From: Hydrangea macrophylla
Lineage: Eukaryota; Streptophyta; Magnoliopsida; Cornales; Hydrangeaceae
Assembly (NCBI GenBank): GCA_033977485.1
Contig: CM066988.1
Location: 30,004,001 to 30,068,000 of the forward strand
Direction: 5' to 3'
DNA: 64,000 nt
The position numbers and the translations under genes were made by a program. Numbering within the stretch: position 1 is the first letter of the stretch; the number at the start of each line of letters is the position of its first letter. Shown here piece after piece: positions 43,003 through 53,002 of this stretch. The notes beneath the pieces were generated by a model that was not told where the DNA came from, ran no database searches, and saw only the letters and a list, made by a program, of their open reading frames with translations.

Positions 43003-44227
43003 TTAGAAATTAGGAGTAATCACATACAAGCCATTTGATTTTACACCAGAACAAATAAAAGAACCATTTCTTTTAATCACAACTTCAGTTCCAAAATGAA
43101 AAGAATAACCATTATTCGATAAATTTGAAACTGAAATTAAATTACGTCTCATTGAAGGGACATAAAGTACATCTGATAAATTCAAAACTTTATTGTCTAG
43201 AAATTCTAAAACCACGACTCCTATAGCAACCGCAGATACCGTTGTACCTCCAGGTTGATCTGAACCCCTGTAATGAATTACAGATATGGTTAGTCGCACC
43301 AGAATCAATGCACCAAGTGTTTGAAGTGTCCGTTATAAAAATTACTTCAATCACATGTGATTCAATCATACCTTAAACTCTTGTAGCTAAGAATTCTGGA
43401 CAGTTCCTCTTCTAGTGGCCCTTCTCACCGCATTGGAAACACTTGCCTTTGCCTTGGCCATCCACCTTCCCTTTGACCTTACCGTTTCCCTTGGATTTTG
43501 CAATCTTAGGGACCGGTCCAACACTTAGACCACCAGTGCCTGCCTTTTTCTTCCCTTTCTTTCCTTTCAGTGTAGATCGGGAGGAGGAAGAACTTTTCTC
43601 AACGTTCAGAACGTTGCCCCCAGGTTTGATCACCCCTTCCACTGCCTGTAAAGAACTCATTAATTCACTCATTGAGAAATCCATTTTATTCATATTATAA
43701 TTCAGTTTAAATTGAACGAATGACGGCGACAGCTTATTGAGGATTATATCAACTTGCATTTGTGCATCGATGTTAGCTCCTAGGGTCTCCAGCTTATTTA
43801 AATAATCAATCATTTTTAAAACACGTTCTTTGACTAGAGTCCCTTCCGACATCTTAGCACTAATTATCTTCTGCATATCTAACTATCTGGCAGGCCTGCC
43901 ATGCTCCCCAAACATCTTTTTCAGGGATTCGATAATGTCACTAGCAGAATTGTTTGACTGGAATTGGTGCTGCAACACACCAGCCATTGAGGCCAGAAAG
44001 TAGCAACGAGCCATTCCATTCGGCTTCTTCTATTTGTCGAACTCGCGTCTGGCAGCTGCAGAAACATTTACCGCGGATTCTTCGGGGCATGGGGTAGTAA
44101 GGACATATACGTGATCCTCCACAGTTAAAACGATGTCAAGGTTTCGTTTCCATTCTATGTAATTATTTCCAGTTAACTTGTTTTGAGTAAGTATGGTGGC
44201 AAGTGGACTGAATGTAGGTCCAGACAT
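43003..44227 (-). pseudogene. copia II gag and protease
   Basis: Gag begins MSGPTFSPLATILTQNKLTG at 44227 and continues through MQKIISAKMSEGTLVKERVL (43876) to a zinc knuckle CFQCGEKGH near 43412, where the expected next Trp is a TAG stop. The protease with its Asp-Ser-Gly region follows (43003-43340) but is damaged in this copy. A 38-bp deletion near 43245, relative to the second copy of the duplication, shifts the frame between the active-site part and the LSDVLYVPSMRRNLISVSN part. Stops near 44030 and 43880 also break gag. Confidence 0.85.
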
Positions 44228-45938
44228 AATGATTTACTGAAAAAATCAAAAGATAAAATAAATATGGATATCGGAATTTGTCAGTTTGAAATAAAGAATC
44301 CTTAAAACTCTTATTTTAAAACAAAGTCGGCGGAATATCAAAAGGAAAGAGTAAAGCCTCCGTGTGGTGGTCAATACTTGATCTTTTGATTAATCATGAC
44401 TTATCCGCTATGCAACTCTTGCAAAACAAGTTATGACTCCCAAACCCTTTTGATCTCTAAGTTTCTGAATAATGCCCCGTATGGGATCCCTTATCCATAG
44501 CTTAGCTAGTGTGTACCATTATCTAGGATCCAATCACAACCGCCTCAAGTAGTGCCTCCGTGTGGTGGTCACCCTCTAATACGTCTGATTGATCCTATCC
44601 ATAATAAGTTCACATCTAGTAACTAATGAGTAGTGTACCCTCCGTATGGAATGATCACCCCTGGCGAGGTGATACAGAATGCACTACTCATCTTACAGTG
44701 AACCATGAATGGAAGATCGTGGGTGTTATAAATAAGACCCACTCCTACTAGATTTGGTAGAAAAGGATTTTGCTTTTGAAAAATTATTTCTACACAATAC
44801 CCATAAACATCCAATGATTACTAATGCGTTGAAAACGGTTTTTGATTTTTATTTTAGAAAACTTGTTTTTATAATGCATGCAGTAACAACATATTTAATA
44901 CTCCAATCACAACCAAGCATATAAAAACAAAAAAAAACTAAAATTGAAATAAAAACATCCAAACGATGCCTCTATCTCCCATTACTCTATCTCCATACAA
45001 CCTCCTTCTTGGTTTGATCGCCTCCAGCTCCATCTTCATGGACAACAGCTTGCTCCTCCATCTTCATGTATATTGTAATTCTATTACATTGGTCCTATGC
45101 TTCTTTCAAAGCTTATAATTTATCTAGAAATAAAACTCAACAACAAGAAAATAAAGAAGGCTCGGGAAACCAGTGCGACTTTCCTTTTCGTAGGATTGAA
45201 GTCACAGCACCCTTTACACATGCCTTAAAACCAAACCAACAATAAATACAATTTATAATCATCTACCAATCACAAACATCTTAAAACAAAATTAAAACTT
45301 TGATCTTGGTACCATGAGAGATAGAAGATTAATCTTGCTGCAAAAGGGTTAGTCGTACGCACATCCATGCACATATAACAAATATGTGTAACTATTGGAA
45401 CCCCTAATTGATTCACATAGTGCATAAACTCTTTACACACTGAATTAGAACTCAAAACAACATCTCACTTCTCTATCACACTTCGATCGATCGAGAAAGG
45501 TTCGATCGATCGAACCTTCGATCGATTGAACTTAGTTCAATCGATTGAACTTTCAATTTCACAGAAAGGTTTGAAAAATTTACAACATAATTAAAAAAAA
45601 ATAAAGTATACATTTTAAAAACTTAAAAACTGTAAACTGAACACTTGGACAGAGAATCACTCTCGATCGATTGAATACCATTTAATCGATCGAACAGAAC
45701 CAAAGTTCGTTCGATCGAAACTAGTTCGATCGCTTGAGAACAGACGAAGTTCGAGCGATTGAGACTACTTCGATCGATCGAATCCATCATGCATCCAATG
45801 CAATCACATATTTGTATTCTACTACATAAACACTGCAGAAACAGATCTGTGACGATGCAGTTTCAAAAACAGTCCTAAAATCAATATGCAAAATAAAAAC
45901 TAGTGTTCCAAAATGCATCTATAGATCCAAACAAGTGT
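44228..45938 (-). other. copia II leader, non-coding
   Basis: The stretch between primer site and gag contains short frames (44623-44814, 45270-45455) with no known domain. It includes a cluster of TCGATCGA-type palindromes at 45484-45790. Confidence 0.55.
45484..45790. repeat. cluster of TTCGATCGATCGAA palindromes
   Basis: Many full or slightly altered copies of TTCGATCGATCGAA, with TCAATCGATTGA variants, lie in the copia II leader in two groups (45484-45550 and 45660-45790). A few related copies lie in the LTRs (for example 46363-46378 and 46428-46440). Confidence 0.7.
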
Positions 45939-45951
45939 GGCTCGGATACCA
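45939..45951 (-). promoter_or_regulatory. copia II primer-binding site
   Basis: On the minus strand TGGTATCCGAGCC lies two bases after the LTR end. It matches the usual plant copia site TGGTATCAGAGC, complementary to initiator Met-tRNA, with one difference. Confidence 0.82.
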
Positions 45952-45953
45952 AT

Positions 45954-47436
45954 TGATGGAAAAATAGGTTTAAAATAAAATTTTAAACAGGCAGCGGAAT
46001 GATTATGTTTCAAAAACTTATTGGTAGCCCAGGATCTACTACTCGTCAAATCCATAGATTCGTATAAAAGAGGGGAACAAGAATTCGTACCTCAGGTCTT
46101 GAACCCAATTCTGAATTTCTTTCTCCTAGATGGTGCAGCAGCCTCCATTAGGTTGTCTTCACCCATATGACTCCTACGGATGCCTGCTGGAAAGACTAGG
46201 GTTGGTGGGAACCCTAATAGAGAGGATAGTGAAGGTTTGGGAGCTCTAAAAATAGTTTCTGCAGCTCCTGGCATGTTAAAACGATGAACCCCTATTTCTG
46301 GATGCAACTGCCCTATTTATAGATTCCCAGAACTGACCTAAAGTTCAAGTGATCGAAGTGGCTTCGATCGATCGAACCATCTTCTTCGTGATCAAACCTG
46401 TCCAGACTTCAATCGATTGAGACAACTTCGATCGATCGAACCTGTGTTGACATCATACTCATATGTCTTTCCAAGTGTCTTGGCGGAGCTAAGAGTGGGA
46501 CCTCCTAAGCTCTTTATTGATGGCTCAGACCAGTTGTTAATTCCCATGACCAAACTCTTTGATCAGTAAACTAACCAACTGATCATTTAACGTTTACTCC
46601 ACTATAAAATGATAATTGAACTCTAACACAAAAGAACATATCCAAAGCGATAACTAGACTTGCATGTTGTACTAATGTCCCTCTATCTTTAGCATTCGCA
46701 ATTAGATTCAGGTAGTCGGATAAATGGTTACTATCAACCTGAATCATGATTACTTTTTGTATTCCTTGAGTCCCATTCACCCCTCATGATTACCGAACAT
46801 GTTGATAACTACTTATCAACAAGATTACAGTTCTCAGTAATCAACTTGGTGACATTCTCAAGGGAATGCTTACTCTGAATCAGAGGGTAGATTCTATCTT
46901 GACAATATATGTTCACAATCCCATGAACATGACATACCCAAGATACCCGGAGTTGATCTTTTATAGACCTCACAGATTGGTAAGTCAAAGCAGCCATATC
47001 CATAATTTGTGTCCATAATCGTCTCAAGATTGAGAACACGTACCTTATACAAGTCATGAGTTCCTATCGACTGTTGACAGTCTTGAGTGTCAATAGGAAA
47101 GCTCAGGTCCGTCAATGCACTATAAGCACTAGCATATTAACTAAGAGTTATACTCGAGTGATTGAGATTAATCACTCCATCCAATGGTAGTCAATCATGC
47201 TATAGTGTAAACCTGATGAGATATCCAGTCTCATCATCCATTGTGACAAGCTCTAAGTATCAAAGAATAATAATCATATCTCACTTGTATGAATCTCATA
47301 CACGCACTAATTACTTACTATGATACTTAAGGAACAATCATCTCATGAAAGAAACATACACAATGAAGCTGATATCCATATATTAAAATGTCAATATCTC
47401 ACACATAAAAAATGGTTTGAGGGCACAAACCCAATA
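45954..47436 (-). repeat. copia II 5' LTR
   Basis: The plus strand reads TGATGGAAAAATAGG to ACAAACCCAATA. The terminal CCAATA differs from CCAACA in the other LTR. It contains AACTGATCAxTTAACG and CAACATGTTGATAAC-like blocks shared with copia I. Short frames inside recur in all LTR copies and are not genes. Confidence 0.82.
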
Positions 47437-48008
47437 GGCTCCTCAGGACAAGGTTCAGTAAGAACATATATGTAATCTTTTGCAGTTAACACAATATCTA
47501 GGTTTCTTTTTGACTCAATGAAATTATTTTCAATTAGTTTGTTCTGAGTGAGAATGGTTGCAAGTGGACTAAAAGCAGACATATCTAATCTGAAACATAA
47601 ATAAAGATAATTATAAATACGGATATCATAATTTTGACAATACATAAAACAGAATAATCCTTTAAAACTATTATTTTGTAAATAAAGTCGTCAGAATATC
47701 AAAACAATAAAATGAATCCTCCGAGTGAAGGCCATCATTTTATCTTTTGACTAAGAATCACATCATGACTTATCCGCTATGCAACTCTTGCAAAAAAGTT
47801 ATGACTCCTGACAATTTGGTCTCTAAGTTTATGGATAATGCTCTGAATGAAGTCCATTACCCATAGCTTAGCTAGTGTTCACCATTAACTAGAATCCATT
47901 AACAATTGTCTCAAGTAGCACCTCTGAATGTCGATCACCCTCTAATACATCTCATTGATTTAATCCAAAGAAAGTTCATATCTAGTAACCGTCGAATATG
48001 ATACCCTC
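47437..48008 (-). pseudogene. copia I gag N-terminus and leader
   Basis: The minus strand reads MSAFSPLATILTQNKLIENN from 47583 onward to PCPEEP at 47437, the same start as copia II gag (MSGPTFSPLATILTQNKLTG), then breaks at the copia II LTR. This is the other half of the gag interrupted at 38573. The sequence from 47584 to 48008 is its leader, parallel to 44228 onward, and is cut by the gypsy B LTR. Confidence 0.78.
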
Positions 48009-50799
48009 TATAGATACCCCGATTTTGACCAAATGTCGAATTAAGGGAAGTGTTACCTCCAGATCCGATGATGACAATGTCCGAACTAATCTAGGACTTC
48101 CAAAGGTGATTCAAGCTCTTTGAAAGGCTCTGCAATTCAAACAAAGAAAGGAAGGAGAAAAATAAGAGAATAGAAGAAAACGACACATGGCACATTGTTG
48201 TGGCAGTCACGGGCTACCGGTACAGCACTCTCTGATTACCGTACAGTAGTTAATAAGTGCCGCAACGGCACTCACTAATAGCCGCAAATATACATCAAAG
48301 CCACAAAAATTAGAATTCCACAAAATTTAGGGTTTTGCCCCTGAAAATACTGAAATACCCTTTCAAAAATTGCCTATATAGAGGGAATGAATATCCCATT
48401 ACAAGGGACTTGGAATTTTGAATCTTGGAACCTTATCTTGATATCTCTTAAAAATTATCTAAACGCCATTAGGAGCAAGTCTTTAGAGGAGTTTAAGGAA
48501 GAAGTTGCATGTGTTAGAAGAAAAAGAGCTTGAACCACCTTTGAAAGACCTTCAAAAAACCCAAGAGTTGAGGATAGTTGGAGGTATACTCTAGACTAAT
48601 AAATCTTAATTTAAGTTCAATCACAATATTAGAAACTTTTAGGATCTTTACACATTTTGAAAAATTCCTTTCCCACCTCATTTCTTCACACACCACCAAT
48701 ATTGTGATTGAGCTTGCATTTCATTGGTTTGGATCAAAGTAACCTAAGGTTCAAGGTTAAATAAATCATGAAATTAACTTAGATATTACTTGAGTCTTGG
48801 TTTCCTTTTCCCTTTTGATCACAATTATCTCTTAGGATTCATAAGACTTTCAATGCCTTACTTGAATCCTGAGACTTGGAATCCTTTAATCTTCTTATAA
48901 ACCATGATTTGTATGAGGATTAAGGTTGATACTTGCATGCTTGGTCAATGAGTCTAAACCCATCTCCATGGATTAGGTTCATCATTTTGAGATTTCATGA
49001 AGTTTCTCCATACTTCATTGAAATCTATAAGTACAAGTGTCTTTAACCTCCAATGACCATCAAATGGTAGGAGAAGTAATGTGCGTTAAAGCCAAACTTC
49101 GTGGCTTGGTAGTTGGAGTTAACAAATAAAAGATAGATTTGACATTAGTGCAGTGAGGTCATAAACCACTTTTTATCAAAGATTTTTTAGTTAAATAATG
49201 AACCATTGGAATTGAGTGAGACTAATTGGAAAGTGTCAATAACACAAAGTTTTACCACTGTGATTTTTGTTTTAATGAGATTTCATGTTTAAAGTGGTTT
49301 GTTCATGAGATTTGTGAAGCAACCATAATCTATCCAGAGTTTCATAACAGTAACACCTTTTTGAAATAAGTAAATCAGAGCTTTAATCAAGCATTTTTAA
49401 CTTCAAATTTTTTTTTCTATGAAGTATAATGTGTTAATGAGATCCCCTAAAAAGATTAGAGTCTTTCAGATTTATTTACTATTTTTAGAAAATCATACAA
49501 AAACATTGGACAGAGAGTTGTAAGTTTCTAAGTGATGTCTAATGTTTCCCCAATTCCCAGAGATTGAACCGTTGATCTTTAATTTTTATTTTTGGGTTGG
49601 AAACTAGGCTGATAGAGGCATCTTGTGTCCAAAATTCATTGACATCAAACCATGGGAAGCATGCCTTTTCCATTTTTGAAGTTCTGATCTGCTCTTTGTA
49701 ATTTTCAGAATTTTGTGACCGATTTGACAAACATTGTAAATAATGGTTCAATGACTTATCTATGACCTAGGGCTCAAACAATGTTTCAATAATGATTATT
49801 TAAACTCAAATCCAGATGTTAAATGATCCAAATCAATGAATAGTCCATAGCTTTCTCTTGTTCACACTCATATATCCATACATATTCATTCATGTAGATT
49901 GATACTTGTAATTAGAATTCATTTTGTGTTAGGATTAAAATTGCATTTCGCTGAACCAAATTGTGAGTTCCTCATGACCATGTTGGGACTACACCATCTC
50001 TGTATGGACATTACAATGGCTCCTAGCCGAGGCTTGTATATCTATAGAAATGATGCATTTCCAACTAATTAGAAGGAATTTCATAATTATGTCAATTCCT
50101 CCATACTTGATAGATTTAAGCAACAAGTTTAAGGATGTTATTTAGAATTTTATAGTACATCTTGATTGAAGCATGTGGACTACCCTCAGTTTTGTAGTTC
50201 TATTGAGGTATGATTTCTCAACCTTTCTCTAGTTTAATCATTTCTTGTTTTTTTTTTAAAATTTTCGACTACATGTGCAATACCTTAGAATTGGGTCTTA
50301 CCTTATGTGTATATATGTGATTAGAGACCACTTCTTAGGTTTTATTTTCACTTGTATGCATTACACGTTTAATATTCGTGGTTGGATCCCAGGTAAGTTT
50401 TATAGTTCCCTGCTAGCACATCATCTTGCTTACTATTTGGAAATATGTGATTTTGAATGATATTTTATTATTTGTAAACATGCTTTTGTAATGTATATCT
50501 ATACGTATGTATTATTGAGGGCACATTTAGATTAATAATTCAATTAAATGGATGTTGAGTAGAGGCCTATCGCAAGATAGGATGAGAGGGGGTGTTTTAA
50601 TCCGCCGGGCTCCTTTCCTTCCCATTCATAATCCCCGGACCTAGGAATCTCTGGTTTTCCAAAAAGACCAGTTTGCTTCAAAATGGTTTCTTAATGTTCC
50701 TTTTAAAAATTAAGTGGCGACTCATGTTTGTGTATTTTAAAATTGGAAAAGATTTTTTTTTTTAAAAAACCTGTAGGTAAGAAAAATGCGGTATCTACA
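48009..50799 (+). repeat. gypsy B LTR, copy 1
   Basis: It opens TATAGATACCCCGATTTTGAC (first G mutated to A from TGTAGATACC) and closes GGTATCTACA, giving matching inverted ends; 2791 bp. Its 3' portion shares the GATGAGAGGGGGTGTTTTAATC, GGGCTCCTT and AAGTGGCGACTC order with gypsy A. The frames at 48514-48699, 49539-49751 and 50275-50460 have no known domain. Confidence 0.85.
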
Positions 50800-50802
50800 A
50801 TC

Positions 50803-50852
50803 TGGCGACTCTGATGGGGATCGAACCCAGAATCTCTGGTTTTGCAGACCAG
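50803..50852 (+). promoter_or_regulatory. primer-binding site extended by 50-nt antisense tRNA-like segment
   Basis: From the TGG of the primer site, 50 bases read in antisense fit tRNA positions 76 down to 27 with exact spacing: CCA, base 73 G, acceptor strand CAGAGTC, T arm CTGGG-TTCGATC-CCCAT (one mismatched pair), 5-nt variable region AGATT, and an anticodon arm CTGGT-CTGCAAA-ACCAG with U33-type geometry and GCA at the anticodon place. No D arm follows. The CCA implies mature tRNA rather than a tRNA gene. Confidence 0.6.
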
Positions 50853-52080
50853 AATTCCTTATTTTTGTTTCAGTCGAGGATTAAACTTAAAAGCATCATT
50901 TTAATCAAATTAATTAATCTTTGTGTGCCTGTTGCTTTTCACTTACATGTCCAGCCAGCCGATTGCACGGAAATATGACCTTGGAGGCTCGGGGCAACTC
51001 GGTCAGTCAAGCCATTGTGGGATTGTGTGATCACCCTTGATCTCGTACCATGTGGTGTATAAAGCATCCTATCAGATGTGTGTCAAGGGTTCCTTATTTG
51101 ACCAATACTCGGCCTTTGCATGGTAGTTTCTATAGAACCTTTCAATCTTAGGAAATCAACTCCTGATTAGGATTATATGCTAGGGAGTTTTATATGATTA
51201 CTTGAGATAATGACGATGCTTGTTTGATGTAGGATGTGTAATATTCTAATTACCTTTTAGCAATTCCTTCTTATGTCCCATGACATTTGGGAACATGCCG
51301 AATCTTGATTGAAAGATTACAGTTCATATATCTTGTTAGCTAAGCATCATTGACCTTGTATGTATATGAATTTAAGAAAAGTGCGGTAATAATCCAATCA
51401 TGTGGTCCTTCTACCCAATGAATTTCAAATCCATCTTTGTAAGCAAACAAAATTTTTGTCATCTTTACCCCAAGGTTATCTTGAAAAGTTACTTTAAAAA
51501 ATCTTTAAAATTTTTCATTATCAGGATACGTGTTTTCACATCCTTGAATCCTTGGGAATAATTTTTTCTAAAGTGATACTTTACAAAATGAGTTTGAAGA
51601 CGAAAATTCAACCTAATCATCTTTATTGAGAAATGTTTTCATTCTCAAAAGCATTCTCAATAATTGTTTTCAAAAGATTTATCATCTAAGAAAAACTTTC
51701 CAAATGAATTTCAAAAACTTTTTAAGGAACCAAGTTTCGAAGGGGTAATAAGGATCACAATGAAAGGAGAAATTATTGCACTTGACATGGATAACGATTT
51801 TATGTGCTTATGTGTCTTATGTGTTAGGGTTAGGATTTGTTTTTATTTTGGCATATAGAGTAGGCACACATGCACGCATGCATTACATCCGTGTGACATA
51901 TGAACCATTCATTAAAAGTTTCATCAGTTACCTTTTTAAAAAATAAAAGAAGAGGAACAACAAAAAGTTATTTGAAAATCATTAAAAATCTTTTGTAGGG
52001 CAAAAATATCATCAAGTTCAAGCATGGTCTGGTTTAGAGGTCCCACAGCAAGGTTAGTATGAAGGGAAGATAACATCGAA
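50853..52080 (+). other. gypsy B leader, copy 1
   Basis: Non-coding. It shares the hairpin position (51047-51056) and the TTCTATAGAA block (51111-51147) with gypsy A. The frame at 51664-51858 has no domain. Confidence 0.6.
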
Positions 52081-53002
52081 ATGGAAGACGAAGGGAATGA
52101 TGAGGAAGTAGCAGAATTGAGGGCATTGGTGGAACAACAAGCAGAACAGATTAGGAGACAGGTCGAAAACATGAACCGTATGATTGTTATGATGGAAACA
52201 TTAGCTCACCCGCCACCAGTTATAAATCCACCGAACATCGATCCGCTTGTCACAAGGGAAGAAGGTTCTACGATGACCCAGAGATGCAGAGAGCCTAGGT
52301 TCCCAAAGCAGAGAAAGAAAGGTTAGAAAGAGAAAAGACTGAAAAAGAAAGGATAATGGCTGAGAAGATAGAGAAACTGGAGAGGGTAATGTGCAAGGCT
52401 CATGGGGTCGATACTTATCTTATGGAGTTAGAAAGGTTGTATGATGGGGTCTGCGAGACACTACTTATCAGTTTCAATTTGACAGTTTTTGACAAGTTTG
52501 ATGGGACAGGGAATCCTCCTAGTCATGTGAGGATGTGTATTAGGGCTTTCTAGCTTAGTGGATTGAGCCCCACCATGATGGCCGTCCTATTTTAGCAGAC
52601 TTTCACTGGGGCTGCTTTGTCCTGGTATCTTACACTCGAACCGAGCAAGACTAGGATTTGGGAGGAGGTGATTAAAGCATTCATAGCGCTGTATGAGTAC
52701 AACAACGACTTGGATGTCACAATCTGAGATTTGGAAACCACCAGGCAAGGGAACAAGGAATCATTCGTTAAGTACTTGAGCAGATGGAGGGGAAAGGCAG
52801 CTAAGATGGTGCAACGACTATTTGAAAAGAGCAGATCTAGATGATAATGAAGAATCTCCAACCGGTGTATTAGGAAAAGATAAGGTTTGAGTCGATCAAC
52901 ACTTTTACCGAAGTTTTTGATTTGGGACGAGGATAAAGGATGCAATTCAAGAAGGGGTGATTAAGAAGGAAGATCAACCGAATAGGTATAGAGGGCCAAT
53001 AG
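52081..53002 (+). pseudogene. gypsy B gag, copy 1 (broken)
   Basis: It starts MEDEGNDEEVAELRALVEQQ and runs parallel to gypsy A gag: a coiled N-terminal part, IEKLERVMCKAHGVDTYL, NLTVFDKFDGTGNPPSH, then TFTGAALSWYLTLEPSKTR and a DLETTRQGN region. A frame change near 52270 (one T fewer than the second copy) and stops near 52551, 52593 and 52725 disable it. The sequence switches to copia at the duplication junction around 53002. Confidence 0.8.

Larger units (their letters stand above)
38574..47436 (-). mobile_element. copia II: Ty1/copia element with both LTRs
   Basis: Minus-strand element with 5' LTR 45954-47436, an initiator-Met primer site (45939-45951), a 1.7-kb leader, gag, protease, integrase, RT and RNase H in Ty1/copia order, a purine tract at about 40268, and 3' LTR 38574-40267. 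It lies within copia I gag: sequence parallel to copia II's own gag stops at 38573 and resumes at 47437. The two LTRs differ at many positions, so the insertion is old, and several stops and frame changes interrupt the coding region. Flanks AACTT and GGCTC are not a clear duplication, so inter-element recombination or decay is possible. Positions 41796-47436 are repeated in the tandem duplication. Confidence 0.85.
41796..53002 (+). repeat. 11.2-kb tandem duplication, copy 1
   Basis: This block recurs head to tail from 53003. It runs from within copia II RT, through the copia II 5' LTR, the copia I gag start and the gypsy B LTR, into gypsy B gag. The offset is 11207 at first and about 11245 after a 38-bp indel near 43245/54452. 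Base differences are rare. Confidence 0.93.
48009..53002 (+). mobile_element. gypsy B (copy 1): degenerate Tat element, 5' part
   Basis: A plus-strand Tat relative of gypsy A: 5' LTR (48009-50799), primer site, leader and a broken gag. It is inserted in the copia I leader. The element stops at the duplication junction, so pol and the 3' LTR are absent here. Confidence 0.82.

Noticed and set aside
50803..50857. A tRNA gene on the minus strand
   Set aside because: No D arm, no 5' acceptor strand, and the CCA end is present in the DNA at a retrotransposon primer site; a copy of mature tRNA fits better.
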